Positions 11,164-21,551 are shown, counted from the first letter of the stretch. The stretch is DNA of 53,338 nucleotides from Hyphomicrobiales bacterium (GCA_016744975.1 JADGDI010000006.1:1-53338); one strand, 5' to 3'. Made by a program: numbers and translations. The notes: a model not told the origin generated them from the letters alone.

Positions 11164-11799
11164 ATGTCCATTTTAAAGCTGTCCTTGTTTCAAAGTCATG
11201 TTGCCAAATATCTGATCAGTGTAATATTCATTGTAATATACCTTTTATGGTTTGCAATGGCGCCCAGCGCACAGACCATTCGGATAGAGGTTAATAAGGC
11301 AAGTATTTTAAAACTTACCCAAACCCCTTCAACGATTATCATTGGCAACCCCGCACTTGCTGACATTACCCCACAAGACAACAATGTCCTTGTTTTGGTT
11401 GGAAAAGCCAGTGGCCGCACTAATATTATTATATTAGATGACGCAGGTAATGTGATGCACAATTATGATATTGCCATTCAAGAGGAGCAATCTGGCAACT
11501 TAACCATGTTTAGAGCTGGTAAGCAGTGGAGCTATTCTTGCGCGCCTTATTGTGAACGGGTAATCAACCCGAATGATGATAGTGATGCATTTGGAGCCAA
11601 CTTAAGCCAAGTCCAGGCAAAAGCTGACCAAATGAGCGGAGCAGCAAACAGTGAAAATACCACCGAGGACGCAGGATTTGGTGGATCTCTTAGTGGTGCT
11701 CCCACCAATGGTGCAGCATCAGCTGGTTTTGGCACACAAGGTAATGGCATGCAAGGAATGGGCGCTCAAATGTTTAAGGTTTTGCCACCGACTAACTAG
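11164..11799 (+). CDS. Secretin-N-domain-like (pilus formation protein N-terminal domain) exported protein
   Basis: RIEVNKASILKLTQTPSTIIIGNPALADITPQDNNVLVLVGKASGRTNIIILDDAGNVMHNYDIAI resembles the N-terminal domain of CpaC; signal peptide; Gly/Ala/Asn-rich low-complexity C-terminus; no secretin domain. Confidence 0.8.
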   Translation: MSILKLSLFQSHVAKYLISVIFIVIYLLWFAMAPSAQTIRIEVNKASILKLTQTPSTIIIGNPALADITPQDNNVLVLVGKASGRTNIIILDDAGNVMHNYDIAIQEEQSGNLTMFRAGKQWSYSCAPYCERVINPNDDSDAFGANLSQVQAKADQMSGAANSENTTEDAGFGGSLSGAPTNGAASAGFGTQGNGMQGMGAQMFKVLPPTN

Positions 11800-11968
11800 C
11801 CATTGGTTAACTTCCAAAATCAAGCCCTTTTAAACCTGTTTAGTCATTATAAACTTGTTTGAGAGGGTTTTTATTTGCTTCCTGCTGGCCTTAGCGATAA
11901 GAAATATTATGTGCTCTAAACACAATTTGACAAAGCCAATTTTGACAAAGCCAATAAGGATAAAGTAA

Positions 11969-12706
11969 ATGCCGCGATATAAACTAACCATAGAATATAA
12001 TGGGGCGGGCTTTTATGGGTGGCAAATTCAGGCAACGGGAAAAACTGTTCAGGGGCAAATAGAGATTGCGCTAAGCAAATTCACCAAACAAAAACCTAGA
12101 GTTAACGGCTCTGGACGCACGGACTCAGGCGTACATGCACTGGGGCAGGTTGCTCATCTGGATTTAGACAAATCATGGCCTGTACAAAAATTGCGTGAAG
12201 CATTAAATTTCCATTTAAAACCAGACTTGATTTCGATTTTAAATGTTGAGTTAGTGGATGAGCAGTTTGATGCTCGGTTCTCGGCCATCAGGCGACATTA
12301 TATATATAAGATTGTTAATCGCCGATCACCGCTTGCCATTGGGGCGGGATTGGCTTGGCATGTTCGGCAACCGCTTAATGTTACCGCAATGGCTGAGGCA
12401 GCAAAATATTTAGAAGGCCTGCATGATTTTACAACATTTAGATCGGTCCATTGTCAGGCGAAATCCCCAATTAAGACGGTTGACTGTCTTGTGGTTAGCG
12501 CATGTGCAGAACAAATAGAAGTTACCGTTTCGGCCCGTTCTTTCATGCATAATCAGGTAAGGTCATTTGTTGGAAGCCTCAAGAATGTTGGCGAAGGGCG
12601 CTGGCCTGCAAAGCAAATGCAGATAGCGCTAAAAGCCCAAGACCGCCACCAATGTGGCGAGGTTGCACCAGCTCATGGGCTATATTTTGCCAATATTGAA
12701 TATTAA
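11969..12706 (+). CDS. truA: tRNA pseudouridine(38-40) synthase
   Basis: MPRYKLTIEYNGAGFYGWQIQ..., GRTDSGVHALGQVAH catalytic motif, SFMHNQVRSFVG. Confidence 0.95.
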   Translation: MPRYKLTIEYNGAGFYGWQIQATGKTVQGQIEIALSKFTKQKPRVNGSGRTDSGVHALGQVAHLDLDKSWPVQKLREALNFHLKPDLISILNVELVDEQFDARFSAIRRHYIYKIVNRRSPLAIGAGLAWHVRQPLNVTAMAEAAKYLEGLHDFTTFRSVHCQAKSPIKTVDCLVVSACAEQIEVTVSARSFMHNQVRSFVGSLKNVGEGRWPAKQMQIALKAQDRHQCGEVAPAHGLYFANIEY

Positions 12707-12740
12707 TGTAATTTTTATTTATTTATCCAATGCGTTCGCG

Positions 12741-12780
12741 CTCACATTAATGTGTTAGTACTCACAATAATGTATTAGTT
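12741..12780. repeat. Two tandem imperfect 20-bp units
   Basis: CTCACATTAATGTGTTAGTA followed by CTCACAATAATGTATTAGTT (17/20 identical), then a partial third unit TTCACAATA. Confidence 0.75.
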
Positions 12781-13125
12781 TTCACAATATAGATTGACCA
12801 TTTTACACATATTCAGATTAGATTTGGTCAATATTTCTTTTAAATGGTTGCTTAATGTATACTGATATTGGTTTTTGTTAAGCTCAACCAGTAAATAAGC
12901 CTCTTTTCCACTTTGGCAAATTACTTTTTTAAGCGCCATTGTATTATTCTTAATATAGTTTTTATCGATTATATTCCAATATTGCGAAATGTAAGCGATT
13001 GTTTGGCAAGTTTCATATTCTGGTAATTTAGCATCATCTGCATGTGGTGAAAAAGTTAGCATTGCAGAAAAGCTGCATATGATAACGCGTAACCCTCGGT
13101 ATAAATTCTTGTACAAAAATGTCAT
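12775..13125 (-). CDS. Hypothetical exported protein
   Basis: 116-aa ORF with N-terminal hydrophobic signal-like segment and Cys residues; no recognised family. Confidence 0.55.
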   Translation of the reverse strand: MTFLYKNLYRGLRVIICSFSAMLTFSPHADDAKLPEYETCQTIAYISQYWNIIDKNYIKNNTMALKKVICQSGKEAYLLVELNKNQYQYTLSNHLKEILTKSNLNMCKMVNLYCEN

Positions 13126-13219
13126 AATAGTTTCGCAAAGTTAAGTCTTAAACTAAAGTATGAAATATTATTGTGTCAAGATTAAGGATGAAGCAATTTA
13201 TTACCCATGAGTTAGATTA

Positions 13220-14008
13220 TTAACCCTTAGAACGAATTTTTTTAATCTGCGCGATGTTGGCCTCGACTTGATTTAATGGCAAATCCTGCATGAATATTTT
13301 TTTAGATTGTTCATATTTACCTTGTAGGCCAAGTATAAATGCATAATTTTGGCGCATTTTGGCAGTCGCATTTGTGTGCTTTACTGCGATTGCTAGATGT
13401 CGTTCAGCAAGGATGAGCTGTTTATTCATCATATAGGTAACACCTAAATTGGTGTGGATTTGCGGATTATTAGGGCTAAGTTTAATTGCTTTTGTATAGC
13501 TCGCTACGGCAAGCTTTTGCTCGCCCATTTTACTATGTAAACCACCAATATCATTATATATACGCCAATCATTTGGGGCATAATTAACCGCAACTAATAA
13601 TTTTCGAAGTGCAGGGCCGACTAACCCTTGGCTGGACAATATTTTGGCATGCACCCGGATTATTTCTGCGCTTTTTTTATGTATCTGCGCGCCATCATTG
13701 AGTATTTTTGTTGCGTTGCTGGTTGAGCCGATGGAGGCTAATGCTTTTGCATAGCCAATGATATTGGCTAATGAAGTTTTATCAGCCTCATACGCATCCC
13801 CCCAAATTTGAACATTGCGAAAAGCCTTTGCTTGGCCATCCACAACAGGGTCACCCGTTAGTTTGATTTCACTTCGTTTGTCATTTAATGGGCTGTTGGC
13901 GTTGTTAAAAATATTGCTACTGCACCCACCAAGCCATAAAATATTTAGCAATATAAGGGCTTTAACACTGTTTTTTAGATATGTATGATATTTTTGATTG
14001 AGCGGCAT
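13220..14008 (-). CDS. TPR-repeat lipoprotein, TadD-like
   Basis: Lipobox-like LWLGGCSSN; TPR segments (GEQKLAVASYTKAIKLSPNNPQIHTNLGVTYMMNKQLILAERHLAIAVKH); proximity to tad genes. Confidence 0.8.
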   Translation of the reverse strand: MPLNQKYHTYLKNSVKALILLNILWLGGCSSNIFNNANSPLNDKRSEIKLTGDPVVDGQAKAFRNVQIWGDAYEADKTSLANIIGYAKALASIGSTSNATKILNDGAQIHKKSAEIIRVHAKILSSQGLVGPALRKLLVAVNYAPNDWRIYNDIGGLHSKMGEQKLAVASYTKAIKLSPNNPQIHTNLGVTYMMNKQLILAERHLAIAVKHTNATAKMRQNYAFILGLQGKYEQSKKIFMQDLPLNQVEANIAQIKKIRSKG

Positions 14009-14137
14009 ATTGAGTATCTTTGATTATAACAGATTGATTCGTGCAGAAACATAGAAGCCTATAATGCTGTGTGTTTGTCAATAAAGCGTTAACCATATTT
14101 ATAAATCCCGCTATAATAGTAATATGAGGAGAAACCA

Positions 14138-15538
14138 ATGAATTTACTTAAATCTGCCAATAATGCCATTTCAATAAAACTAATATCAACGGATGATTTT
14201 CAGCAAATGTCATCAATACCGAGGCATCATAAAAAATGGATGCAACTGCACCAGTTTGAAGCCAATGAAGGTGATTTAATATCTATCGCTAGCGCAAGTG
14301 GTGACGTGGAACAGGTATATTTTGGTGTTGGAAAGCAAGGTAGCGATGTATTTTTGCTTCAAGATCCGTTTAATTTGGCCAAATTAAATCAATTACCGCC
14401 AGCAACATATAAAATAGAACAAAAATTAACCAACGCTGAGATTGCATATTTTGCATTTGCTTTAGCAGATTACAAATTTGATCGTTATAAAAAAACAGAT
14501 GTAAAGTTAGAAAGTGAAAAAGTCTTACTGGTAATTGAGCCAGGTTTGGACTTCAATGATATTGAAAATCAAATTGCGGCAATTGGCCTGACGCGGGATT
14601 TAATAAACACGCCTGCGAATGATATGGGGCCAGAAGAATTGGCATTTGCCATTCAAAATTTGGCCGATAATTTTAATGCGGAATATCGAGATATTATTGG
14701 TGACACGCTTTTAGAACAGGGCTTTAATTTGATCCATACTGTCGGCCGAGCAAGTGACCGTGCGCCGCGTTTGGTTGAATTGAAATGGCGATCTAACAAA
14801 CAGGCCAATTTACCGAAATTAACTTTAGTGGGTAAGGGGGTTATATTTGATACAGGCGGGTTAGATTTAAAGCCAGCTGCTGGTATGTTGCTTATGAAAA
14901 AAGACATGGGCGGCGCTGCCAATGTCATTGGTTTGGCCCAAATGATTATGACGGCAAATCTTCCTGTGGAACTGACATTATTGGTTGGCGCAGTTGAAAA
15001 CTCAGTTTCATCCAATGCATTTAGACCTTCGGATATTTTAACGGCCTATAATGGTACAACGGTTGAAATTGGCAATACGGATGCGGAAGGGCGGCTAGTG
15101 TTAGCCGATTTATTAGCCCTAGCAGATGAAGCGCAGCCAGATTTAATGATAGATATGGCGACTTTAACAGGCGCGGCGCGGGTAGCCGTTGGGCCAGAAA
15201 TTGCAGCATTTTTTACCGATGATACAGAATTGGCACAAGATTTAGTCATTCATAGTGCAAAAACTGAAGATGCCATTTGGCAGTTGCCACTTTATCAGCC
15301 CTATTTAAAGACTATGAATAGTAAAGTTGCAGATATGAATAATATTTCATCCATGCCATTGGCGGGTGCGACCAGCGCTGCTCTATTTTTAAAGCATTTT
15401 GTAAAAAATACCAAAAGTTATATACATTGGGATATAAATGCATGGAACATTAGTGAGCGCTTAGCACGGCCTATCGGCGGTGAAGCAATGGGAATTAGAG
15501 CAATATTTTCTATGCTGAAAAGCAAATATGAGGTTTGA
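14138..15538 (+). CDS. Leucyl aminopeptidase family (M17) metallopeptidase
   Basis: LVGKGVIFDTGGLDLKPAAGMLLMKKDMGGAANV, NTDAEGRLVLADLLALA signature. Confidence 0.92.
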   Translation: MNLLKSANNAISIKLISTDDFQQMSSIPRHHKKWMQLHQFEANEGDLISIASASGDVEQVYFGVGKQGSDVFLLQDPFNLAKLNQLPPATYKIEQKLTNAEIAYFAFALADYKFDRYKKTDVKLESEKVLLVIEPGLDFNDIENQIAAIGLTRDLINTPANDMGPEELAFAIQNLADNFNAEYRDIIGDTLLEQGFNLIHTVGRASDRAPRLVELKWRSNKQANLPKLTLVGKGVIFDTGGLDLKPAAGMLLMKKDMGGAANVIGLAQMIMTANLPVELTLLVGAVENSVSSNAFRPSDILTAYNGTTVEIGNTDAEGRLVLADLLALADEAQPDLMIDMATLTGAARVAVGPEIAAFFTDDTELAQDLVIHSAKTEDAIWQLPLYQPYLKTMNSKVADMNNISSMPLAGATSAALFLKHFVKNTKSYIHWDINAWNISERLARPIGGEAMGIRAIFSMLKSKYEV

Positions 15539-16000
15539 TTTAGCCTAATATCATGGTTAATAAATTCTTAACTTGCTAGCAAGCTTCGAGTCTTGCTAGC
15601 GGGTGAAGCCTCAAAAATGTTGCTTGGTCATAAAAATACCCAGATATTTGTCGCGACTTAGCGTATATTAACAAAACCCATTTAAATAGTTGCTGAAGGC
15701 AAGCTATTGTTGATATTTATTGATGTAATGGATGGCGCGCTCAATTCATTTTGATATATTTTTTTAATAAACCATTCAATTTATGCGGCTGTAAGCGCCG
15801 ACCTGTGCATAAAACACGATGAATTATGAGCTTTTTCAGCAATATGATTCGATTCTTGGGTTTATTTGGGGAAAACGACTTTATTTACCTGCCCGACCTT
15901 GCCACAGATTCACCATATGGTGTAGTTTACTATTTGTTAACCACATTATGTGGGGTGATGGTTGGCTAAATTGCGGAATTTAGTTAAATGAGGAGGCTAC

Positions 16001-16522
16001 ATGGCGTGGACAGATGATAGAGTCGAACTGCTTAAGAAATTGTGGAATGACGGGTTAAGTGCGAGTCAAATTGCAAACCAAATGGGCGGTGTAACCCGCA
16101 ATGCGGTAATTGGTAAAGTTCATCGTTTAGGACTATCAGGTAGAGCGACATCTACTCGAGGTAGAGCAGCAAACAAGGCTGGCAAAACTGCGGCATCTAA
16201 ACAGCGCAGTCAACGCCGTGAACCCAAAATGCCTTCTATGGGTAATGCTGCATATAAAGTAGCGCCTGAAACCAAGGCAGAAGCCATTATTGAACCAAAA
16301 GTTTCACCAGTAAAATTGGTTGAAACGCCAACAGGTAATAATATCGGTATTTATGATTTAACCGAATATACTTGTCGCTGGCCTGTTGGTGACCCAACTG
16401 AAAATGATTTTCATTTTTGTGGTGGCCGAAATAACGGCAGTGGTCCATATTGTGAAAGCCATGCCCAAGTTGCTTATCAGCCAGCAATTCGACGTAAGAC
16501 AGGTAAGAAAAATGTTGCTTAA
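16001..16522 (+). CDS. gcrA: GcrA family cell-cycle regulator
   Basis: MAWTDDRVELLKKLWNDGLSASQIANQMGGVTRNAVIGKVHRLGLSGR N-terminus and C-terminal CRWPVGDPTENDFHFCGGR...GPYCESHA. Confidence 0.95.
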   Translation: MAWTDDRVELLKKLWNDGLSASQIANQMGGVTRNAVIGKVHRLGLSGRATSTRGRAANKAGKTAASKQRSQRREPKMPSMGNAAYKVAPETKAEAIIEPKVSPVKLVETPTGNNIGIYDLTEYTCRWPVGDPTENDFHFCGGRNNGSGPYCESHAQVAYQPAIRRKTGKKNVA

Positions 16523-16563
16523 CCAATAATGTGCAGCAACAGTAAAATATATGATACATCAAG

Positions 16564-16590
16564 GCCTCATTTTTTAATGGGGCTTTTTTT
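16564..16590 (+). terminator. Rho-independent terminator downstream of gcrA
   Basis: GCCTCATT-TTTT-AATGGGGC stem (one G-T wobble) followed by TTTTTTT. Confidence 0.85.
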
Positions 16591-16621
16591 ATAGGGTGTT
16601 TTCAATATCAATTTATGTCGG

Positions 16622-17347
16622 TTAAAACTTATCGTCAAAACTATAGCCAGCACCGCGAATGGTACGGATTGGATCGGCTAATTTATCTGGGTTGTTTTTG
16701 TTCAATTGCAAGGATTTCCTCAAACGGCCAATATGGACATCAACGGTTCGTTCATCTACATAGACATCTTGACCCCAAACATTGTCGAGCAATTGTTCCC
16801 GGTTAAAAACTCGACCTGGTTTTTGCATAAGAAATTGCAATAATTTAAACTCGGTTGGCCCCAAATCCAGCTCAATATCAGCACGGCTAACACGTAGATT
16901 TTGGTTGTTCAATATAATATCCCCAAGTTTGATTTCATCATTCATTGTTGCTGGGATGGTGCGTTTGAGCAATGCTTTTATCCGAGCGATCAATTCTTTC
17001 ATGCTGAATGGTTTGACTAGGTAATCGTCAGCACCAACATCAAAGCCGCGCAGTTTTTCATCTTCCGCGCCGCGCGCTGTGGTCATGATAACTGGAATAT
17101 TTCGAGTGTTAGGATTATTGCGTAAACTTTTACAAATTTCAATTCCCGATTGTCCTGGCAACATCCAATCTAGTAGGATTAAATCGGGCAGTTTTTCAGC
17201 GATATAAATACCAACTTGGTCACCATGATTGCACAAACGAATTTCAAAGCCCGCTTCTTGCAAATTGTACACAAGTAAGATACCGAGTGCCTCCTCATCT
17301 TCAATAACCAAAATTGAAACGCGCATGTCAGACCCTAATATTGCCAA
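16622..17347 (-). CDS. phoB: Phosphate regulon response regulator PhoB
   Basis: Receiver domain (DLILLDWMLPGQSGIEICK, MTTARGAEDEKLRGFDVGADDYLVKPFS) plus OmpR-type wHTH (DVYVDERTVDVHIGRLRKSL, IRTIRGAGYSF). Confidence 0.93.
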   Translation of the reverse strand: MAILGSDMRVSILVIEDEEALGILLVYNLQEAGFEIRLCNHGDQVGIYIAEKLPDLILLDWMLPGQSGIEICKSLRNNPNTRNIPVIMTTARGAEDEKLRGFDVGADDYLVKPFSMKELIARIKALLKRTIPATMNDEIKLGDIILNNQNLRVSRADIELDLGPTEFKLLQFLMQKPGRVFNREQLLDNVWGQDVYVDERTVDVHIGRLRKSLQLNKNNPDKLADPIRTIRGAGYSFDDKF

Positions 17348-17350
17348 ATT

Positions 17351-18043
17351 TTAGCTAATTTTGATTAGATCAGATTTTGGTCGGTCATCACTAAGCATTT
17401 CGCCGCGTACCATATAATGAATATTTTCGGCAATATTGGTTGCATGATCTCCAATACGTTCAATATTTTTTGCCGCAAAATGCAAATGGGTGCAATAATC
17501 AATATGGTCGCCATTTTTTTTCATATGCTCGGTAATTTCCTTAAATATGCTATTATAAAGCGCGTCTAAATCTTTGTCATTTTGCCAAACAATAATAGCC
17601 TTGTCGACGTCGCTAGCCGCGAAAGCATCAAGGATATTTTTGACGGATGTTTTTGCCAGTTCACCCATTGCAGAAAAGCCACTAACCAGACTTTTAGGAG
17701 TGCGGCCATTAATTTTAATCACCCGCTTGGCAATATTTTTTGCCAAATCGCCGATGCGCTCTAAATCAGAACTAATTCGGATAGTAACAATGATACGGCG
17801 CAAATCCAGTGCCATTGGTTGGCGCTTGGCAATCATTAAAATTGCTTCTTCCTCAACCTCTAACTCCAGCTTATCTATGCTCTTATCTGACAAAATAGCC
17901 CGTTTAGCGAGTTCATAGTCGTTGTTTTCTAAAGACTTAATCGCCATTGTCAGCTGATTTTCTGCCAAACCACCCATTTTAGAGATTTTTTGACTAAGGT
18001 TTTGAAGCTCTTCTTCAAAAGCGGTAACAATATGTTTTTGCAT
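17351..18043 (-). CDS. phoU: Phosphate signalling complex protein PhoU
   Basis: Typical PhoU four-residue patterns (RRIIVTIRISSDLERIGDLAKNIAKR; NIERIGDHATNIAENIHYMVRGE). Confidence 0.95.
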   Translation of the reverse strand: MQKHIVTAFEEELQNLSQKISKMGGLAENQLTMAIKSLENNDYELAKRAILSDKSIDKLELEVEEEAILMIAKRQPMALDLRRIIVTIRISSDLERIGDLAKNIAKRVIKINGRTPKSLVSGFSAMGELAKTSVKNILDAFAASDVDKAIIVWQNDKDLDALYNSIFKEITEHMKKNGDHIDYCTHLHFAAKNIERIGDHATNIAENIHYMVRGEMLSDDRPKSDLIKIS

Positions 18044-18058
18044 GCCTATCTCCTAAAA

Positions 18059-18832
18059 TTAACCGTAACGGCCTGTTATATAATCCTGAGTTTGTTGATT
18101 ATGTGGGTTGGTGAAAATCTGATCGGTATCGCCAAATTCTACTAATTTACCCAGATGGAAAAACGCCGTTTTTTGGCTAACCCGCGCTGCTTGTTGCATG
18201 CTATGGGTCACTATTACAATGGTAAACTTTTCTTTTAGCTCATCAATTAACTCTTCAATCCGCGCGGTAGCAATTGGGTCAAGCGCGCTACATGGTTCAT
18301 CCATTAAAATTACTTCAGGGCTAACTGCAATAGCCCGAGCAATGCACAATCTTTGTTGTTGTCCGCCTGAAAGGCCGGTGCCAGGCGAGTCTAAACGATC
18401 TTTCACTTCTTCCCACAGTCCTGCGCGTTTTAAGCTGGTTTCAACAATCTCATCGCCATCACTCTTATGTTCTATCATACCATGAATTTTAGGGCCATAA
18501 ACCACATTGTCGTAAATTGATTTTGGGAAAGGGTTGGGTTTTTGAAATACCATACCAACCCTTGCTCGCAGCTCCACCACGTCAATTTTTTTGCTATAAA
18601 TATCTTGGCCATCAAGCAAAATATCACCGCTAATTTTACAAACATCAATCACATCATTCATGCGGTTAAGGCAGCGTAATAAGGTTGATTTACCGCAGCC
18701 TGAAGGGCCAATAAGCGCGGTTACTTGGTTTTCTAGAACATCGACTTCAATATTAAACAATGCTTGTTTGTCGCCGTAAAAAACATTGACATCGCGGACT
18801 TGGTATTTGTTGGCAATTTTATTTTCAGACAT
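18059..18832 (-). CDS. pstB: Phosphate ABC transporter ATP-binding protein
   Basis: [62 protein letters not shown]. Confidence 0.96.
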   Translation of the reverse strand: MSENKIANKYQVRDVNVFYGDKQALFNIEVDVLENQVTALIGPSGCGKSTLLRCLNRMNDVIDVCKISGDILLDGQDIYSKKIDVVELRARVGMVFQKPNPFPKSIYDNVVYGPKIHGMIEHKSDGDEIVETSLKRAGLWEEVKDRLDSPGTGLSGGQQQRLCIARAIAVSPEVILMDEPCSALDPIATARIEELIDELKEKFTIVIVTHSMQQAARVSQKTAFFHLGKLVEFGDTDQIFTNPHNQQTQDYITGRYG

Positions 18833-18865
18833 ATTTTAATCCAATTTTTAAATCTCTAATCATGG

Positions 18866-20152
18866 CTACCATCTTCTTTCATAACGGCGGCGTAACATAA
18901 CTGCAATGGCATTCATTACGACTAAGAAAAACAGCAATACTAAAATGGCTGCGCTCATTTTTGCTTGAAATGCCCGCTCTGGGCTATCGGCCCAAATGTA
19001 TATTTGTACAGGTAAAACAGTTGCAGGATCGGTTACCCCTTGGGGAATGTCGACAATGAAAGCCACCATGCCGATCATCAGCAATGGTGCGGTCTCGCCA
19101 AGTGCTCTGGCCATACCGATAATGGCGCCAGTGAGCGCACCTGGCATTGCAAGTGGCAATACATGGTGCAAAATTGTTTGCATTTTGGAAGCACCAATGC
19201 CAAGGGCGGCCTCGCGAATAGAAGGTGGGACAGATTTTAAAGCAGCGCGAGTAGTGATGATAATTGTTGGCAATGTCATCAGCGATAATACCATACCACC
19301 AACCAATGGCGCACTACGCGGCATGTTGAAGAAATTTAAAAATAATGCCAGACCGAGCAAGCCAAATACGATAGAGGGCACAGCGGCCAAATTGTTAATA
19401 TTCACCTCAATAAAGTCAGTAATTTTACTCGGTTTTGAAAATTCTTCTAGATAAACAGCAGCTAAAACACCTAATGGAAAACTTAGCACCAAGGTAATCA
19501 ATAAAGTGAAAAACGAGCCCACCACTGCACCTCTTATGCCAGCATCTTCTGGCGACCTGCTATCAGCAAAAATGAAGAAATCCCAATTAAAACGGCGTTC
19601 TAGGCGGCCATCGGCTTGTAACTGATCAATCCATGTGATTTGATTGTCCTTAATGCGCCTTTTATCCTCATCAATATCGCGGTTAATAAAACCCTTGATA
19701 AAACTATCCACATCATCGGATGACTTTACCCATATTTCGCGCTTTGTATCTATAAAGCCCAAATCTGGTTTGTCGCCCGATAATAATGCGCTGCTAATAT
19801 GATAGCCCGCTTCGCTAGACAGTAAGGTTTTAAGTTTCTTTTTGGCCTTGCGTTTTGTCACCTCTGGAAAAAGGTCGTAAATCCCTTGGCGGATAATTTT
19901 TTGAAAATCGCTTTTACGCATTTCAACCACGTTGCGCTCGCCACTTTTATCAATCACCTTTTGGTCAAATTCTACATTCAATTTAATGTAAGTTTGGGTA
20001 AAGGCAGGAATAGCGCTAACGGTAATGGTAACCAGCATGATTGCTAAAAAGCCAAGTGCAAAAATAATTGCCGCAAGGCCATAGGCTTTAAACCGCCGTT
20101 CGGCTGCATAACGTTTTTGTAAATGCTGGTGTCGCTGTTGCAAATCAGTCAT
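18866..20152 (-). CDS. pstA: Phosphate ABC transporter permease PstA
   Basis: PstA permease signature (GIGASKMQTILHHVLPLAMPGALTGAIIGMARALGETAPLLMIG) with an extended N-terminal periplasmic region. Confidence 0.93.
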   Translation of the reverse strand: MTDLQQRHQHLQKRYAAERRFKAYGLAAIIFALGFLAIMLVTITVSAIPAFTQTYIKLNVEFDQKVIDKSGERNVVEMRKSDFQKIIRQGIYDLFPEVTKRKAKKKLKTLLSSEAGYHISSALLSGDKPDLGFIDTKREIWVKSSDDVDSFIKGFINRDIDEDKRRIKDNQITWIDQLQADGRLERRFNWDFFIFADSRSPEDAGIRGAVVGSFFTLLITLVLSFPLGVLAAVYLEEFSKPSKITDFIEVNINNLAAVPSIVFGLLGLALFLNFFNMPRSAPLVGGMVLSLMTLPTIIITTRAALKSVPPSIREAALGIGASKMQTILHHVLPLAMPGALTGAIIGMARALGETAPLLMIGMVAFIVDIPQGVTDPATVLPVQIYIWADSPERAFQAKMSAAILVLLFFLVVMNAIAVMLRRRYERRW

Positions 20153-21551
20153 ATTTTTCTCGATATTTATTCACCACTTTAAGCGCTAAAATATTTAGCC
20201 CCAATGTGATGATGAATAGAACAAAGCCTAAGGCAAATGCCGCTAGGGTTTTGGGGCTATCAAACTCTTGATCGCCAACCAATAATGTTAAAATCTGCAC
20301 CGTAACTGTGGTTACAGCTTGGAACGGATTGGCGGTAAGATTGGCCGCTAAACCAGCAGCCATTACCACAATCATCGTCTCGCCAATTGCCCGCGATGTG
20401 GCCAGTAAAACTGAGCTCACAATGCCCGGCAAGGCAGCAGGTAGCAGCACCAACTTAATCGTCTCGCCGCGCGTTGCGCCAAGTGCATAAGAGCCATCTC
20501 GCATGGTTTGCGGTACAGCATTAATCACATCATCTGATAAGGATGATACAAATGGGATGATCATCACGCCCATCACCAAACCTGCGGCCAATGCACTTTC
20601 ACTTGAAATTTCCAAACCAAGTTCAAAGCCCCAACCTCGCATTAATGGCGCAACGCTTAATGCCGCGAAAAAACCATAAACCACGGTTGGGATCCCCGCT
20701 AAAATCTCCAGCAAAGGCTTGGCAATATTACGAAATTTTGGACTGGCATATTCGGACATATAAATGGCTGAAAATAAACCAATTGGTACGGCGATTAGCA
20801 TTGCGATGAAGGTGATTAATAATGTGCCTGCAAAAATTGGCACGGCACCAAATGAGCCACTACTAGCCACTTGGTCTGCACGCAAAGCAATTTGCGGTGA
20901 CCAATGTAGCCCAAATAGAAACTCGCTAACTGAGACATGGTCAAAAAACCGAATGGTTTCAAACACTAAGGAAACCACCACGCCAAATGTGGTCAGCACC
21001 GCTACCAAAGAAGATAGCAGCATGATAACAGCAAATATATATTCAACTTTATGACGCGCCATAAACCGCTGCGCAATATTGCGCTGGCTGATTAAAAGCC
21101 CGATAATGGCGGCAGAAACAATCAGCACCATGCCGGCAATATTGGCTTGGTTTTGGATGTTTTTATAACTTTCAACCACGGCTAGTAAGGCTGTATCTAC
21201 AGGGAATTGGCTATTTTCGGCCGCGCGCCTTATAGAAGATTTGAGCAGCTCAACTTTGCCGTCAGCCATCCCAGAAATTTGCTCGCCCAACTGTTTTTCA
21301 AGCAATAAAGACAAAATATTTGGCTCTAAAAACAACCACACAAACATCAATATAAAGCTAGGAATACCGCACCATAAAGCCACATACGCGCCATGAAAAC
21401 CTGGCAATGAATGTAATTTATGTTCGGGCAATTTGCTGTTTAATTTTGGTTTGACAGCCTTGGCGCGCCTTTGGCCGATTTGATAGCCAGCAACAATCAA
21501 GCCAAATAGTATAATGAGTAGGGTTAAATATGACATAACATCATTCCGCAA
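20145..21551 (-). CDS. pstC: Phosphate ABC transporter permease PstC
   Basis: ALGATRGETIKLVLLPAALPGIVSSVLLATSRAIGETMIVVMAAG; overlaps pstA start. Confidence 0.93.
   Translation of the reverse strand: MRNDVMSYLTLLIILFGLIVAGYQIGQRRAKAVKPKLNSKLPEHKLHSLPGFHGAYVALWCGIPSFILMFVWLFLEPNILSLLLEKQLGEQISGMADGKVELLKSSIRRAAENSQFPVDTALLAVVESYKNIQNQANIAGMVLIVSAAIIGLLISQRNIAQRFMARHKVEYIFAVIMLLSSLVAVLTTFGVVVSLVFETIRFFDHVSVSEFLFGLHWSPQIALRADQVASSGSFGAVPIFAGTLLITFIAMLIAVPIGLFSAIYMSEYASPKFRNIAKPLLEILAGIPTVVYGFFAALSVAPLMRGWGFELGLEISSESALAAGLVMGVMIIPFVSSLSDDVINAVPQTMRDGSYALGATRGETIKLVLLPAALPGIVSSVLLATSRAIGETMIVVMAAGLAANLTANPFQAVTTVTVQILTLLVGDQEFDSPKTLAAFALGFVLFIITLGLNILALKVVNKYREKYD

Noticed and set aside
18866-20152. 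Unusually long N-terminal periplasmic region in PstA
   Set aside because: Extended PstA/PstC N-terminal regions are common in alphaproteobacteria; not treated as novel.
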